Source: Flavobacterium sp. KACC 22763
Lineage (GTDB): Bacteria > Bacteroidota > Bacteroidia > Flavobacteriales > Flavobacteriaceae
DNA: 64,000 bases
NCBI RefSeq assembly: GCF_028736155.1
Contig: NZ_CP117879.1
Location: forward strand, 3,534,001 to 3,598,000
Direction: 5' to 3'
The position numbers were made by a program, and so were the translations under genes. This document shows positions 49,567 through 59,090 of the stretch, piece after piece. The number at the start of each line of letters is the position of its first letter. The stretch's first letter is position 1. The notes below the pieces were generated by a model, which ran no database searches, was not told the origin of the DNA, and saw only the letters and a list, made by a program, of their open reading frames with translations.

Positions 49567-49987
49567 TATTAAAAAGCCAATAATCGAATGGATAACGAAT
49601 ATCGTCCTCACTAACATTACTCAATGGCAATGTAGAAAAAGATATTAATTTTGAATTTTCATCTAGCGATTCTACTGCATTTGCATAACCAGCAGGTATG
49701 TGAACAATTTTACTGTCAGATTCAGAAACAAAAACAGTCTCAACAACCAAATCTTTTGAAGGATTTTCCCAATTATCAATTTTTATAAAATGAATATTAA
49801 AAGAACCTGAAAGACAATAAAAATTTTTAGCGTCTAATTTATGCCCCTGCCAAGCCCTAATCGGGTTTTCGTTTGAGTTACTTATAATATAAAACCTTTC
49901 AATACCAATAAAGCTAAAATCATTAACATATGATATGCTTCCTCGATAATCTGAAAACTTTCCTCCCTGAATTATTTTAGGCTCCAT
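49556..49987 (-). CDS. WxcM/FdtA-like sugar cupin (dTDP-sugar isomerase or epimerase family)
   Basis: This 143-residue single-domain cupin has GGKFSDYRGSISYVNDFSF, IRAWQGHKLDAKNFYCLSGSF and IVHIPAGYANAVESLDENSKL, a layout shared by RmlC-like epimerases and WxcM/FdtA 3,4-ketoisomerases. The WQGHKxD stretch is close to the WRGHxA of FdtA-like proteins. It therefore acts, presumably, on a nucleotide 4-keto-6-deoxy sugar; which one is unclear. It overlaps the WecA-like gene and the aminotransferase gene by eleven bases each, so all three are coupled. Confidence 0.78.
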   Translation of the reverse strand: MEPKIIQGGKFSDYRGSISYVNDFSFIGIERFYIISNSNENPIRAWQGHKLDAKNFYCLSGSFNIHFIKIDNWENPSKDLVVETVFVSESDSKIVHIPAGYANAVESLDENSKLISFSTLPLSNVSEDDIRYPFDYWLFNNDK

Positions 49988-50948
49988 GATTCAATCGTAA
50001 ATTACTTTTATTTAACAAATAAAATTTTGAAGAGTAAAGTAACAATAAGGGCAAAATTACAATTAAGAACACAATAGAATCTTGAACTTTTTGATAAAGA
50101 AAAATAACTAAAAAAGAAATCCCTGCCTGTACAATTGCATATAGCAACGAAACTACCCTGTGTTGTATCTTATATTCATTACTGAGTACTTGGTATAGAT
50201 GCAAACGATGGGCTTCAAAAATATTTTGTTTCAAGTAAAGTCTATGTAAAATTGTGCAGACAGCATCTACTCCATATACCCCTAAAAACAATAACCAAAT
50301 AATTGATTCTGTTGCGAGAATTAATTTTAAAACCAAATAAATTATCCAGAAAGCGATAGCAATACTTCCAACATCTCCAGCAAAGCATTTAGCCTTTCTT
50401 CTATAATTAAAAAATAAAAAAACTAAACTTGCAATCATTGCATATTTTACAAAAGTTCCATCGGTAAAAAGCTGATTTTTAGTATTCACATATAAAAGTG
50501 AACTCATAACTACTAAGGTATACAATCCCGTGATACCATTAATCCCATCCATGAAGTTATAAGCATTTATTAATCCTATGGCTAGGACATATGAAACTAT
50601 AACTCCCCAAATAGGCAATAAATGGAATAAATCTAGATCATAAAAAATTAAAGTAATTGAAAGAAAATGCACCCCAATTCTAATTTTATTTGATAAACTT
50701 TGAATATCATCCCAAAAGCTTACCAAGCTAACTAAAGTTATACCCGTGAAGAAAAAGTAATTATTTTGAATATGCTGTACAAAATAAAGCAAGGCAGAAA
50801 ACCAAAAAATGATTCCTCCGCCTCTTAAAGTTATTTCTGTGTGAGAACTCCTTTGGTTAGGTTTGTCGATTATATTAAAACGATCTGCAACTTTAAAATA
50901 AAGCAACATGATAATCATTAAAACAAGCCCTAAAATTGTATATTTCAT
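49977..50948 (-). CDS. WecA/WbpL-like undecaprenyl-phosphate HexNAc-1-phosphate transferase
   Basis: A 323-residue polytopic enzyme of the MraY/WecA family, which starts glycan synthesis by joining a HexNAc-1-phosphate to undecaprenyl phosphate. It has the family order: DKPNQRSSHTEITLRGGGI, FWDDIQSL, LINAYNFMDGINGITG, KCFAGDVGSIAIAF and the C-terminal His motif EAHRLHLYQ. Length and the short loops fit WbpL rather than enterobacterial WecA (about 367). With the WbpV-like reductase (53067) and WbpM-like dehydratase (43999), it suggests a first sugar such as QuiNAc or FucNAc. This is a second initiating enzyme besides that at 15761. Confidence 0.93.
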   Translation of the reverse strand: MKYTILGLVLMIIMLLYFKVADRFNIIDKPNQRSSHTEITLRGGGIIFWFSALLYFVQHIQNNYFFFTGITLVSLVSFWDDIQSLSNKIRIGVHFLSITLIFYDLDLFHLLPIWGVIVSYVLAIGLINAYNFMDGINGITGLYTLVVMSSLLYVNTKNQLFTDGTFVKYAMIASLVFLFFNYRRKAKCFAGDVGSIAIAFWIIYLVLKLILATESIIWLLFLGVYGVDAVCTILHRLYLKQNIFEAHRLHLYQVLSNEYKIQHRVVSLLYAIVQAGISFLVIFLYQKVQDSIVFLIVILPLLLLYSSKFYLLNKSNLRLNHGA

Positions 50949-50956
50949 TTTATGAT

Positions 50957-51889
50957 TTACTCCCAGTTAGTATCTTTTACTTCTTCATAGACTTTCTTAA
51001 TACCTTCCTCTAGACTAGTTTTAGCTTTCCATCCAAAACTGTTTAATTTTGAAACATCCATAAGTTTTCGAGGAGTTCCATCAGGTTTAGAAGTATCTGT
51101 TAGAATTTCTCCTTCAAAACCTACTATCTTTTTCACCAAAATAGCCAAGTCTAAAATCGAGATGTCTTCTCCTACTCCAATATTTACTAATCCTTGTTCG
51201 TTATAATTTTCCATTAAATACAAACAGGCCTCTGCAAGATCATCTGCATGTAAAAATTCTCTTTTCGGACTTCCTGTTCCCCAAATAGTTACTGCGGCTT
51301 CATTATTGCGCTTGGCAGTAATAAATTTTCTTAGCATTGCTGGAAGAACATGTGAATTTTTTAAATCATAATTATCATTAGGCCCATACAAATTTGTAGG
51401 CATTACAGAAATATAATTACAGCCAAACTGGTCTCTGTAGGCATCGCACATTTTAATACCTGCAATTTTTGCGATTGCATACGGCTCATTAGTGGGTTCC
51501 AATTCTCCGGTAAGCATATATTCTTCCTTTAATGGCTGAGGAGCCATTTTAGGATAGATACAAGAAGATCCTAAAAACATCAATTTCTTTACATCATTTA
51601 AATAGGATTGATGAATTATGTTGTTTTGTATCATAAGATTTTCATAAATAAAATCTCCTTTGTAAGTATTATTAGCAATAATCCCTCCAACTTTTGCTGC
51701 GGCCAAAAAAACATAATCTGGTTTTTCTTCAGCAAAGAAATCTGCCACAGCTTGTTGATTTCTTAAGTCAAGTTCTGAAGAGCTCTTCAATACAAAGTTT
51801 GTATATCCTTTTTCTTTCAGTTGACGTAAGATGGCTGACCCAACCATACCTCTATGTCCAGCTATGTATATTTTATCTTGTAAGTTCAT
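50957..51889 (-). CDS. fcl: GDP-L-fucose synthase
   Basis: Fcl (WcaG) epimerises and reduces GDP-4-keto-6-deoxymannose to GDP-L-fucose. The 310-residue SDR protein has KIYIAGHRGMVGSAILRQL, FLAAAKVGGI, LGSSCIYPKMAPQPLKEE, NEPYAIAKIAGIKMC with the Tyr-x3-Lys pair and MPTNLYGPNDNYD. All conserved parts are present. Gmd lies 48 bp upstream in the same direction, completing the two-step fucose pathway. Confidence 0.96.
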   Translation of the reverse strand: MNLQDKIYIAGHRGMVGSAILRQLKEKGYTNFVLKSSSELDLRNQQAVADFFAEEKPDYVFLAAAKVGGIIANNTYKGDFIYENLMIQNNIIHQSYLNDVKKLMFLGSSCIYPKMAPQPLKEEYMLTGELEPTNEPYAIAKIAGIKMCDAYRDQFGCNYISVMPTNLYGPNDNYDLKNSHVLPAMLRKFITAKRNNEAAVTIWGTGSPKREFLHADDLAEACLYLMENYNEQGLVNIGVGEDISILDLAILVKKIVGFEGEILTDTSKPDGTPRKLMDVSKLNSFGWKAKTSLEEGIKKVYEEVKDTNWE

Positions 51890-51937
51890 AATGTTCCTTT
51901 TCTCAATCCAGAATACAAATTATTATAATATATCTAG

Positions 51938-53056
51938 TTAATATCTAATAGCTGATCTTACTTCATTTAACATCTTCTCTCTTTGAACATATGCAAGATC
52001 AGATATCATCATTTCTCTTACTAAACCAGCTAAATCATATTTAGCTACCCATCCCAATTTTGTTTTTGATTTTGTTGGATCTCCGATAAGTAAGTCTACT
52101 TCTGTCGGACGGAAGTATTGTGGGTCTACTGCAATTACCTGTTTACCAATCTCTAATTGATAATTTGGATTACTGCAAGAAGCCACATATCCTTTTTCAT
52201 TTACTCCTTCTCCTTTAAATTCAATATCTATTCCTACTTCAGCAAATGACATTCGAACGAAATCACGAACATAGGTCGTTTCCCCCATTGCAATAACATA
52301 GTCTTCTGCAACATCTTGTTGAAGAATTCGCCACATAGCTTCCACGTAGTCTTTAGCATGTCCCCAATCACGTTGCGCATCTAGATTTCCTAAATATAAA
52401 CAATCCTGTTCCCCTAAAGCAATCGCTGCAGTGGCCATAGTAATTTTTCTTGTTACAAAAGTTTCTCCTCTACGAGGTGATTCGTGATTAAACAAAATTC
52501 CATTACAAGCAAATATATCATAAGCCTCTCTGTAATTTTTAGTGATCCAGAAACCATAAATTTTTGCTACTCCATAAGGTGAGCGTGGATAAAAAGGAGA
52601 GTTTTCATCATAGAAACCTTTTGCATTTTTATTCTCAGCTAAACCACCATACAATTCAGATGTTGATGCCTGATAAATACGAGTTTTCTTTTCTAACCCC
52701 AAAATTCGTACTGCTTCTAAAATTCGTAAAGTACCAATACCATCTACATTAGCAACATACTCCGGAGAATCAAACGACACTTTTACGTGGCTCATTGCTC
52801 CTAAATTATATATTTCATCTGGCTGAACTTCTTGAATAATTCTAATAACATTCGTAGAATCTGTTAAATCACCATAGTGCAACTTAAAATTAACATGGGC
52901 TTCATGTTGATCTTGATAAATATGATCGATACGTTGTGTATTAAAAGAAGAAGCTCTTCTTTTAACGCCATGAACCATATAACCTTTTTCTAATAATAGT
53001 TCTGCTAAGTATGAACCATCTTGTCCCGTAATTCCTGTTATAAGTGCAATTTTCAT
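51938..53056 (-). CDS. gmd: GDP-mannose 4,6-dehydratase, long form
   Basis: Gmd converts GDP-mannose to GDP-4-keto-6-deoxymannose. The 372-residue protein begins [25 protein letters not shown] with the [23 protein letters not shown]-binding stretch; [11 protein letters not shown] and [16 protein letters not shown] hold the Thr/Glu and Tyr-x3-Lys catalytic residues, and [19 protein letters not shown] is a family signature. This is the standard bacterial Gmd. A shorter paralogue is encoded at 55873. Confidence 0.96.
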   Translation of the reverse strand: MKIALITGITGQDGSYLAELLLEKGYMVHGVKRRASSFNTQRIDHIYQDQHEAHVNFKLHYGDLTDSTNVIRIIQEVQPDEIYNLGAMSHVKVSFDSPEYVANVDGIGTLRILEAVRILGLEKKTRIYQASTSELYGGLAENKNAKGFYDENSPFYPRSPYGVAKIYGFWITKNYREAYDIFACNGILFNHESPRRGETFVTRKITMATAAIALGEQDCLYLGNLDAQRDWGHAKDYVEAMWRILQQDVAEDYVIAMGETTYVRDFVRMSFAEVGIDIEFKGEGVNEKGYVASCSNPNYQLEIGKQVIAVDPQYFRPTEVDLLIGDPTKSKTKLGWVAKYDLAGLVREMMISDLAYVQREKMLNEVRSAIRY

Positions 53057-53066
53057 TTTTAAAATT

Positions 53067-53966
53067 TTATATTTTATTATTATTTATATAGTCTATTACC
53101 GATTGCGGTTTCCAGTCAAATAACATTTTTGCTTTATTATCATTAAACGTTAAATCTGAAGTCATCTTTCTAACTTTCGAAGTATTGATTGGTGCTCTCT
53201 TGCCAAAAAAATCACCAAACTTTCCAATAAACAAAGCTAAATTCATTGATAAGTTTTTTGGTTTCTTTTTATTCATATTGATTGAGATAGCGGCACTTAA
53301 ATCATTAAAAGTGGGATGACATCCGTCAGTCAAATTGTAAGTACCTCCTATTTTAGCTCCCTTTATAATTATTGAAGCTACATCTTTAGCCAAAACCATA
53401 CTTTTTCGAGCTTTTCCTCCTGCGACATTAAAATAATATCCTTTATCAATCGCACTTACCATGGAACCCAAATTTCCAGGAGCATTTTCTCCCACTAATA
53501 ATGGCAAACGTAAAATTGTACAAATAACATTTCTTTCCTTACACCATTTCGACACAACTTTTTCAGCCTCTATTTTACTTAAGCCGTATGGATCAGTAGC
53601 ACCCAAAATGAAATTTTCATCAATTTCTTTACCGATTTCTTGTCCATAGACTGCTACTGAACTTATAAAAACAAATTCTTTAGGAATAGTTGAATTTTCT
53701 AATCCCTTTAATAAGTTTTTGGTTCCTAAAACATTCACATTATAAAATTCTTTTTTTTGTGTTTCTGTTTTTGGAACGCTGTGTGCCTTACCCGCAGCAT
53801 GTATTACAAGATCAAAACTATGGTTAAAACTTGGAATCTCTTTATCTAACGAACACTTATAAGTACAAGAATTTCTTGATAGTTCAAAGATTTCATTTTC
53901 ATGGTTTAATTGTTCACAAATAAATTTTCCAAGAAAGCCACTTGAACCAGTTAATAAAATTTTCAT
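53067..53966 (-). CDS. NAD-dependent epimerase/dehydratase (WbpV/GalE-like 4-ketoreductase or epimerase)
   Basis: The 299-residue SDR protein begins [19 protein letters not shown] and has [42 protein letters not shown] (Tyr-x3-Lys) and [15 protein letters not shown]. The AAGKAH-type segment is typical of reductases that work with WecA-like enzymes to give UDP-QuiNAc or UDP-FucNAc. The likely substrate is the 4-keto product of the WbpM-like dehydratase, but a UDP-hexose 4-epimerase role cannot be excluded. It sits between gmd (10-bp gap) and a GT2 gene. Confidence 0.85.
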   Translation of the reverse strand: MKILLTGSSGFLGKFICEQLNHENEIFELSRNSCTYKCSLDKEIPSFNHSFDLVIHAAGKAHSVPKTETQKKEFYNVNVLGTKNLLKGLENSTIPKEFVFISSVAVYGQEIGKEIDENFILGATDPYGLSKIEAEKVVSKWCKERNVICTILRLPLLVGENAPGNLGSMVSAIDKGYYFNVAGGKARKSMVLAKDVASIIIKGAKIGGTYNLTDGCHPTFNDLSAAISINMNKKKPKNLSMNLALFIGKFGDFFGKRAPINTSKVRKMTSDLTFNDNKAKMLFDWKPQSVIDYINNNKI

Positions 53967-53988
53967 TTTGCTTTAAATATTTTATCTC

Positions 53989-54735
53989 TTAAATAAATTG
54001 AATTAACCGCTTAAATATCCTCATTGGCATTAAATAAAATGGGGCTCTATAGGAATTATTTTTCCATGCCCTAACAATTTCTTTATTCTGATTAAGAATA
54101 TTTGTAAAACTTTGATTTGTAGCTCCACCTAATCTCATTTTAACAATTAGCCTATCAATGTACTTAATTTTAAAAGTATGTTTTTTCAACATTCTAAACA
54201 TCAATTCATAATCCGCAGCTAACTTATAATCTAAATTAAATAATCCCACTTTATCATAAACAGCCCTTTTTACAAATAATGTAGGATGTGGTGGAACATT
54301 TCCATTCTCAAAAAAATTATTATAATATGGCTTTGATTTCCAATTTCTTACAACTACATTAGTATCATCACTTTTTACATACACAAGATTCCCATACAAA
54401 ATGTCCAAATCAGAATCAATGCTAAATTGTTTCATAACATCTGCTAAAACTTCAGAATCTTGATATAAATCATCTGAATTTAATATTCCAATTATATCTC
54501 CGGTCGCGGATTGAATACCTTTATTCATTGCATCATATAATCCATTATCTTTTTCCGATACAAAATAACCTAATTTGTCTTCATATTCTTTAATAATTGA
54601 TACAGTATTGTCCTTAGACTTTCCATCAATAATTACGTATTCTATATCTTTATAAGTTTGTCCAAGAACCGATTCTAAAGCATCTTTTATAGTTCTTTCA
54701 TTATTATAAACGACTGTGATAATTGATATTTTCAT
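53989..54735 (-). CDS. Glycosyltransferase family 2 (WcaA-like)
   Basis: A GT-A protein of 248 residues: ISIITVVYNNERTIKDALESV, EYVIIDGKSKDNTVSII, DNGLYDAMNKGI and LNSDDLY as DxD-like element, with YKLAADYELMFRM as the acidic base region. The pattern is that of WcaA-type glycosyltransferases frequently found next to GDP-fucose genes, and it could use GDP-fucose, but the donor is inferred from context only. The gene is five bases from the GT4 gene upstream. Confidence 0.92.
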   Translation of the reverse strand: MKISIITVVYNNERTIKDALESVLGQTYKDIEYVIIDGKSKDNTVSIIKEYEDKLGYFVSEKDNGLYDAMNKGIQSATGDIIGILNSDDLYQDSEVLADVMKQFSIDSDLDILYGNLVYVKSDDTNVVVRNWKSKPYYNNFFENGNVPPHPTLFVKRAVYDKVGLFNLDYKLAADYELMFRMLKKHTFKIKYIDRLIVKMRLGGATNQSFTNILNQNKEIVRAWKNNSYRAPFYLMPMRIFKRLIQFI

Positions 54736-54740
54736 TAAAT

Positions 54741-55865
54741 TTAATTGTTGAGATTATAGCATTCTAAAGTTTTTTCCGCAGTTTTTTTCCAACTAAAACC
54801 ACCTCTATTAATTAATCCTTTTTTAATTAAATCTTCTCTTACTGAATCATCTTTCAAAATTTTTAACATTACTGCTTCCATTTCACTAGTATTATTAGGA
54901 TTAAAGTATAATGCCCCATCATTCCCCACTTCTGGTAAAGAAGCAGCAATACTGCAAGCTACTGGAGTACCTGTTGATTGAGCGTCAAGAAGGGGAATCC
55001 CAAAACCTTCATAAAATGAAGGAAAAACAAACAACTTGGATGCGCTTATTAGTGGAAATATATGTTCATCTGGTACAAACCCAGTAAAAAGAATTTTTTC
55101 TTTTAAATCAAGGCTTATAATATAATCTTGTAATTCTTTATTATTATGCTGATGCCCAACTAAAATTAAAATAACATTAGAACATTTTTTTTGTAAATCT
55201 GAAAATGCTAAAATTAGGCCCATAATATTTTTATGAGAACTAGGACTTCCAAAGGCAATAATATAGTCAGATTTAATATTATATAAAGATTTTATGTCAA
55301 TATCAAATCTATTTTCATATTGATCATTCGAGCCAGATAAATGGGTTACAGTTATTTTATTTCCTTTGACATTTAATCCTTCCGAAATTTCTTTTTTTGA
55401 AAATTCGGAAATAGTGATAATTTTATTAGAAAATATAGACATCAATTTTACCATCGAGCCTAAAAGAACTTTTTTAGAATATGACATACTCTCAGCATGT
55501 CTTTTATAATTTAAGTCTAAGATTGATACTATATGCTTTGTTGGACAAAATACTGGTCCTACATACCCTAATGAATGCAATAAGTCCAAATTATCTTTTA
55601 ATAAATAAAACGGAAATAAAAGTTGTTCCCAAAAGTATCTAACATAAACAACTTTATTATAAAAAGGTATTACTTTAATTTTGAAATTGGGACTAGTTAA
55701 AATCGGTAGATCGATACAATCTTTATTAACATAAATTATATATTTATTGATTGTATCAAGCTTTATAAGCTCATTGATCAGATTAATACCATACGTAATA
55801 GATCCGCCTGAAAGACGGCGATTCATGTAAAGCAAATTAATCCCTATGGTACGCGATTGATTCAT
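54741..55865 (-). CDS. Glycosyltransferase family 4
   Basis: A GT-B protein of 374 residues with N-terminal RTIGINLLYMNRRLSGGSITYGINLINEL, GYVGPVFCPTKHIVSILDLNY with the acceptor loop, and ITISEFSKKEI. The donor domain has AFGSPSSHKNIMGLILAF, LVGHQHNNKELQ, and the motif EGFGIPLLD in which Asp replaces the second Glu, a common variant in mannosyltransferase-like (MtfB/WbdB-like) GT4 enzymes. GDP-mannose use would fit the two nearby Gmd genes but is only inferred. Confidence 0.92.
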   Translation of the reverse strand: MNQSRTIGINLLYMNRRLSGGSITYGINLINELIKLDTINKYIIYVNKDCIDLPILTSPNFKIKVIPFYNKVVYVRYFWEQLLFPFYLLKDNLDLLHSLGYVGPVFCPTKHIVSILDLNYKRHAESMSYSKKVLLGSMVKLMSIFSNKIITISEFSKKEISEGLNVKGNKITVTHLSGSNDQYENRFDIDIKSLYNIKSDYIIAFGSPSSHKNIMGLILAFSDLQKKCSNVILILVGHQHNNKELQDYIISLDLKEKILFTGFVPDEHIFPLISASKLFVFPSFYEGFGIPLLDAQSTGTPVACSIAASLPEVGNDGALYFNPNNTSEMEAVMLKILKDDSVREDLIKKGLINRGGFSWKKTAEKTLECYNLNN

Positions 55866-55872
55866 GATTTAT

Positions 55873-56850
55873 TTATTTATTTATTTGTTTTTCTTCATCA
55901 TCCAACATTAGCTTAATTATGTCCGCAATTTCATTCTTTGCTTCCCAATTTAAGATTTTTTTTGCTTTCGAAGGATTTGCATAACCAACAGAAATATCGG
56001 TTGGACGCATTAAAAGTTCATCTACAGTTACATGATCTTTCCAGTTTAGGTTAAGTAATTCAAAAGTAATTTTAATAAAACTTTCCAAACTAGTGGTTTT
56101 ACCCGTAGCAATAACAAAGTCATCTGGTTTTTCTTCCTGTAGCATTAACCACATTGCCTCAACATATTCAGGTGCCCATCCCCAATCTCTATGAATATTA
56201 ATATTTCCGAGATTTAACTTTATATTTTCGCCCTGTGAAATTCTAAAAGCCGTTGAGATAATTTTTTTAGTAACAAATCTATCTTTTCTAAGAGGTGATT
56301 CATGATTAAAAAGTATGCCTGTGCACGCAAATAAATTATATGCTTCTCTATAATTGGCAACTTGCCAAAAGGCAGTGGCTTTTGCAACACCATAAGGGCT
56401 TCTCGGTCTAAATGGAGTCTCCTCATCTACAGCATGATCTGCATTACCAAAACACTCACTAGAACCTGCATTATAAAATTTAATTGATTGCCCCGAAAAT
56501 CTAATTGCCTCTAGCAAATTTAACGTTCCTGTTATAATACTTTCCATAGTTTCAACAGGCTGTTCAAAAGATAGAGCAACAGAACTTTGCCCTGCAAGAT
56601 TGTATATTTCGTCTGGATTAATTTTATTGATCGTCTGAAAAACACTTCTAAAATCGTTTAAAGTAATCGAAACCACATTAATCTTATCAAGAATGTTTAG
56701 TTTCTCGAGATTTCTGAATGAAGTGTTGTGAACATCTCTTGACCCTCCATATACTTCATAACCTTTTTCTAGTAAAAGTTGAGACAAATAGGCTCCATCT
56801 TGGCCCGAAACGCCACAAATTAATGCTTTTTTTATTTTATTATTATTCAT
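55873..56850 (-). CDS. GDP-mannose 4,6-dehydratase-like SDR, short form
   Basis: The 325-residue protein starts KKALICGVSGQDGAYLSQLLLEKGYEVYG and keeps the main Gmd features: [53 protein letters not shown] (Tyr-x3-Lys), [17 protein letters not shown] and NIHRDWGWAPEYVEAMW. It lacks the [12 protein letters not shown] segment of long Gmd, having SRDVHNTSFRNL instead. It probably also makes GDP-4-keto-6-deoxymannose, perhaps for a different end sugar such as GDP-rhamnose or perosamine; no extra reductase or aminotransferase clearly assigned to it is seen. Confidence 0.9.
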   Translation of the reverse strand: MNNNKIKKALICGVSGQDGAYLSQLLLEKGYEVYGGSRDVHNTSFRNLEKLNILDKINVVSITLNDFRSVFQTINKINPDEIYNLAGQSSVALSFEQPVETMESIITGTLNLLEAIRFSGQSIKFYNAGSSECFGNADHAVDEETPFRPRSPYGVAKATAFWQVANYREAYNLFACTGILFNHESPLRKDRFVTKKIISTAFRISQGENIKLNLGNINIHRDWGWAPEYVEAMWLMLQEEKPDDFVIATGKTTSLESFIKITFELLNLNWKDHVTVDELLMRPTDISVGYANPSKAKKILNWEAKNEIADIIKLMLDDEEKQINK

Positions 56851-56851
56851 A

Positions 56852-58219
56852 TTATAATTTTTGAATATTTTTTTTAGAGATCACTAAATAATTCATAGGG
56901 TTAAACTCTAAAATATATTGAATTACAAGAGTAAAAATAATCAGAACTGGAACTATTGCAATTATATTAAAAAACCTAGCCACTGTAAACGCTTGATCTT
57001 GAAATATATAAATCAAATTAAAAGAAAAAAGTGTGTAAATAGCGCCATAAATAATATTATTAGGCAGGAGTTTAAAAAATGTATTTCTCATAAACGAGGT
57101 AATTAATCCAAGTATAAAACAGTAAATAATCTGTCCTAAAGTTCCAAAATATAGAATAGCGAAATAATTGTACCTAGCATTAGGTCCTGAAAGAGTACCA
57201 TTTGGATAATGATATTGATATATCTCAACACCACAATCTAATGGAAGTTTTTCCCATGAAACTATACGAAGCATGCCCAAAGGATCTTTAAACAACTGTA
57301 ATAGGCCACTGTCATGATTCATAATTCTAATAACATTGTCGGGGAAAGTCATATAATAAATATCACCAAAAGAAATTATTCGTTGTCCTAATGCCAATAA
57401 AGGAGAATCTTCCGATTCACTTCCAGAATTTACAAGCTGAACATACATTACAACAAATATTAGAGGAATTGAAGATAAAATTAGAATTTTTTGAAACTTA
57501 GATATTTTTTTTATTACTCCTGCTACTGAATTTCCTTTTATTTTAAGCATAAATAAGTTTAAAAAGAACAAATAGTATACTAAAAAAATTAAATTTGTCT
57601 TATTTCCAGACAATAATAAAAATATAATCACTGAAAATAAATAAAGATAATTATATAGTTTTCCCATTTTTGAGATTTCCTTACAATAAAACACTCTGTA
57701 AAGTAATATAAAAGTACCTACAACACTTACCACTTCTAGTAATCTGCCCACAAAACCAAAACCACTTCCTCCGGCAAAAGTCGACATTCTAGAATCTAAT
57801 AATATCGGAATTCCTACGACTATATATGTTAGAAGTTGAAAAAAAATATGCAACAAGCTTGAAAGATAAAATAAGATACTTGTAAATTTTTCGTTAAATG
57901 TATTCGAAATTTTTATGTTTCTATTTTTTAAATAATTATCAAATTTTATTGGTTTAAGTAAAAAAAAGCCTGCAAAAAAAGCTAATTCTGTACAAATAAA
58001 TCTATAAAACAATTCATCACTAATGGCACTATTAAAATATAAAAAAAAAACAGTAGATGTAGATAATCCAGAAATGGACACTATTAAAAAAAAAGGATCA
58101 AAGATAGATTGAATGTATTTCCTATAAAGCAAGAAATAACACATAATTATTGTTATTGAAAAAAAAATCAAGCTTACAATATGCTCTTCTGCAAAAAGAA
58201 AAAAATCAATATAATTCAT
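56852..58219 (-). CDS. wzy: O-antigen/oligosaccharide repeat-unit polymerase (Wzy-like)
   Basis: The 455-residue protein has about eleven to twelve hydrophobic helices, little sequence signature and a longer extracytoplasmic loop (about 255-335) containing LLQLFKDPLGMLRIVSWEKLP and ARYNYFAILYFG, in the pattern of Wzy polymerases (O-antigen polymerase family). Wzy proteins link lipid-carried repeat units in the periplasm. The presence of a Wzx flippase gene at 61668 supports the call. It is flanked at one base by genes on both sides. Confidence 0.85.
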   Translation of the reverse strand: MNYIDFFLFAEEHIVSLIFFSITIIMCYFLLYRKYIQSIFDPFFLIVSISGLSTSTVFFLYFNSAISDELFYRFICTELAFFAGFFLLKPIKFDNYLKNRNIKISNTFNEKFTSILFYLSSLLHIFFQLLTYIVVGIPILLDSRMSTFAGGSGFGFVGRLLEVVSVVGTFILLYRVFYCKEISKMGKLYNYLYLFSVIIFLLLSGNKTNLIFLVYYLFFLNLFMLKIKGNSVAGVIKKISKFQKILILSSIPLIFVVMYVQLVNSGSESEDSPLLALGQRIISFGDIYYMTFPDNVIRIMNHDSGLLQLFKDPLGMLRIVSWEKLPLDCGVEIYQYHYPNGTLSGPNARYNYFAILYFGTLGQIIYCFILGLITSFMRNTFFKLLPNNIIYGAIYTLFSFNLIYIFQDQAFTVARFFNIIAIVPVLIIFTLVIQYILEFNPMNYLVISKKNIQKL

Positions 58220-58220
58220 A

Positions 58221-59090
58221 TTACATCACCTTAGAATCTCGAATTGCCTTTATAATGACTTTTTTTCTTTTCATATCATACAATACAATTTTAGCAACAG
58301 AAGTAAAGTATGTATAACACAATGACGAAACAAAAGACAGACCTTTAAAATGTTTTTTAATAAAATAAAGTCTGTTTCTCAAAAAATAGTAAGTTGAAAA
58401 TAAAGAACTTCTTCCACCTGTACTAATACTTACTTTATGCTGAATTACATAAGATGGCAGATACAATATTTTGAATCCTAATTTTACTGCTCTTACCATA
58501 AAATCCGTATCGTCCCAATACACAAAATATTTTTCGTCCATTACCCCTACTTTTTCGAAAACTTCTTTGTGAAATAATACGAAGCATGTAGGTGCATATT
58601 CTGTAAATCTTTCCACTTCATCCCTGCTTTCTGCATACTCATTTTCATGAATTGCAAGAGCTTTATATTTATTAATATGTCCACCTGCAAACCAGATTTG
58701 ATTTGTATTATGATATAACACCTTTGGAGCAACAATCTTATTTATTTCACATTTTTTAACAAGAACATCAAAGAGATCTTTCTGATAAAATTCGACATCA
58801 TTATTTCCAATAAGAATGTAATCACAACCATCTTTTATAGCTAACTCGATACCTTGATTATTACCTTTAGCAACGCCTTCATTTGCTGAATTAATAATAT
58901 GTCTTATCTTATTTTTTATATTAAAATTTTCAACTAGTGACTTAATAAATTTTTCTGATTCTTCCGAATAACTGTTATCAATCATGTATACGATAAAGTT
59001 TTGATTGCTTTGCAAACTCAAACTTTCAAAAAAACCTTCAAGTACACTATCACTATTAAATAGTACAGTAACAAACCCTATTTTACTCAT
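58221..59090 (-). CDS. Glycosyltransferase family 2 (rhamnosyltransferase-like)
   Basis: The 289-residue GT-A protein has IGFVTVLFNSDSVLEGFFESL, VYMIDNSYSEES, NEGVAKGNNQGIELA and the DxD-like element LIGNNDVEFYQ, followed by YFVYWDDTDFMVRA with the acidic base pair and VIQHKVSISTGG. This arrangement (NxxNxG, YWDDxD, H near the end) is that of WbbL/RfbF-type rhamnosyltransferases, and dTDP-rhamnose can be made by the nearby rfb genes. It overlaps the upstream SDR gene by four bases. Confidence 0.92.
   Translation of the reverse strand: MSKIGFVTVLFNSDSVLEGFFESLSLQSNQNFIVYMIDNSYSEESEKFIKSLVENFNIKNKIRHIINSANEGVAKGNNQGIELAIKDGCDYILIGNNDVEFYQKDLFDVLVKKCEINKIVAPKVLYHNTNQIWFAGGHINKYKALAIHENEYAESRDEVERFTEYAPTCFVLFHKEVFEKVGVMDEKYFVYWDDTDFMVRAVKLGFKILYLPSYVIQHKVSISTGGRSSLFSTYYFLRNRLYFIKKHFKGLSFVSSLCYTYFTSVAKIVLYDMKRKKVIIKAIRDSKVM

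Noticed and set aside
49567..49617. Longer start for the PglE-like aminotransferase
   Set aside because: The added 17 residues lie inside the cupin gene in another frame and do not resemble the family N-terminus.
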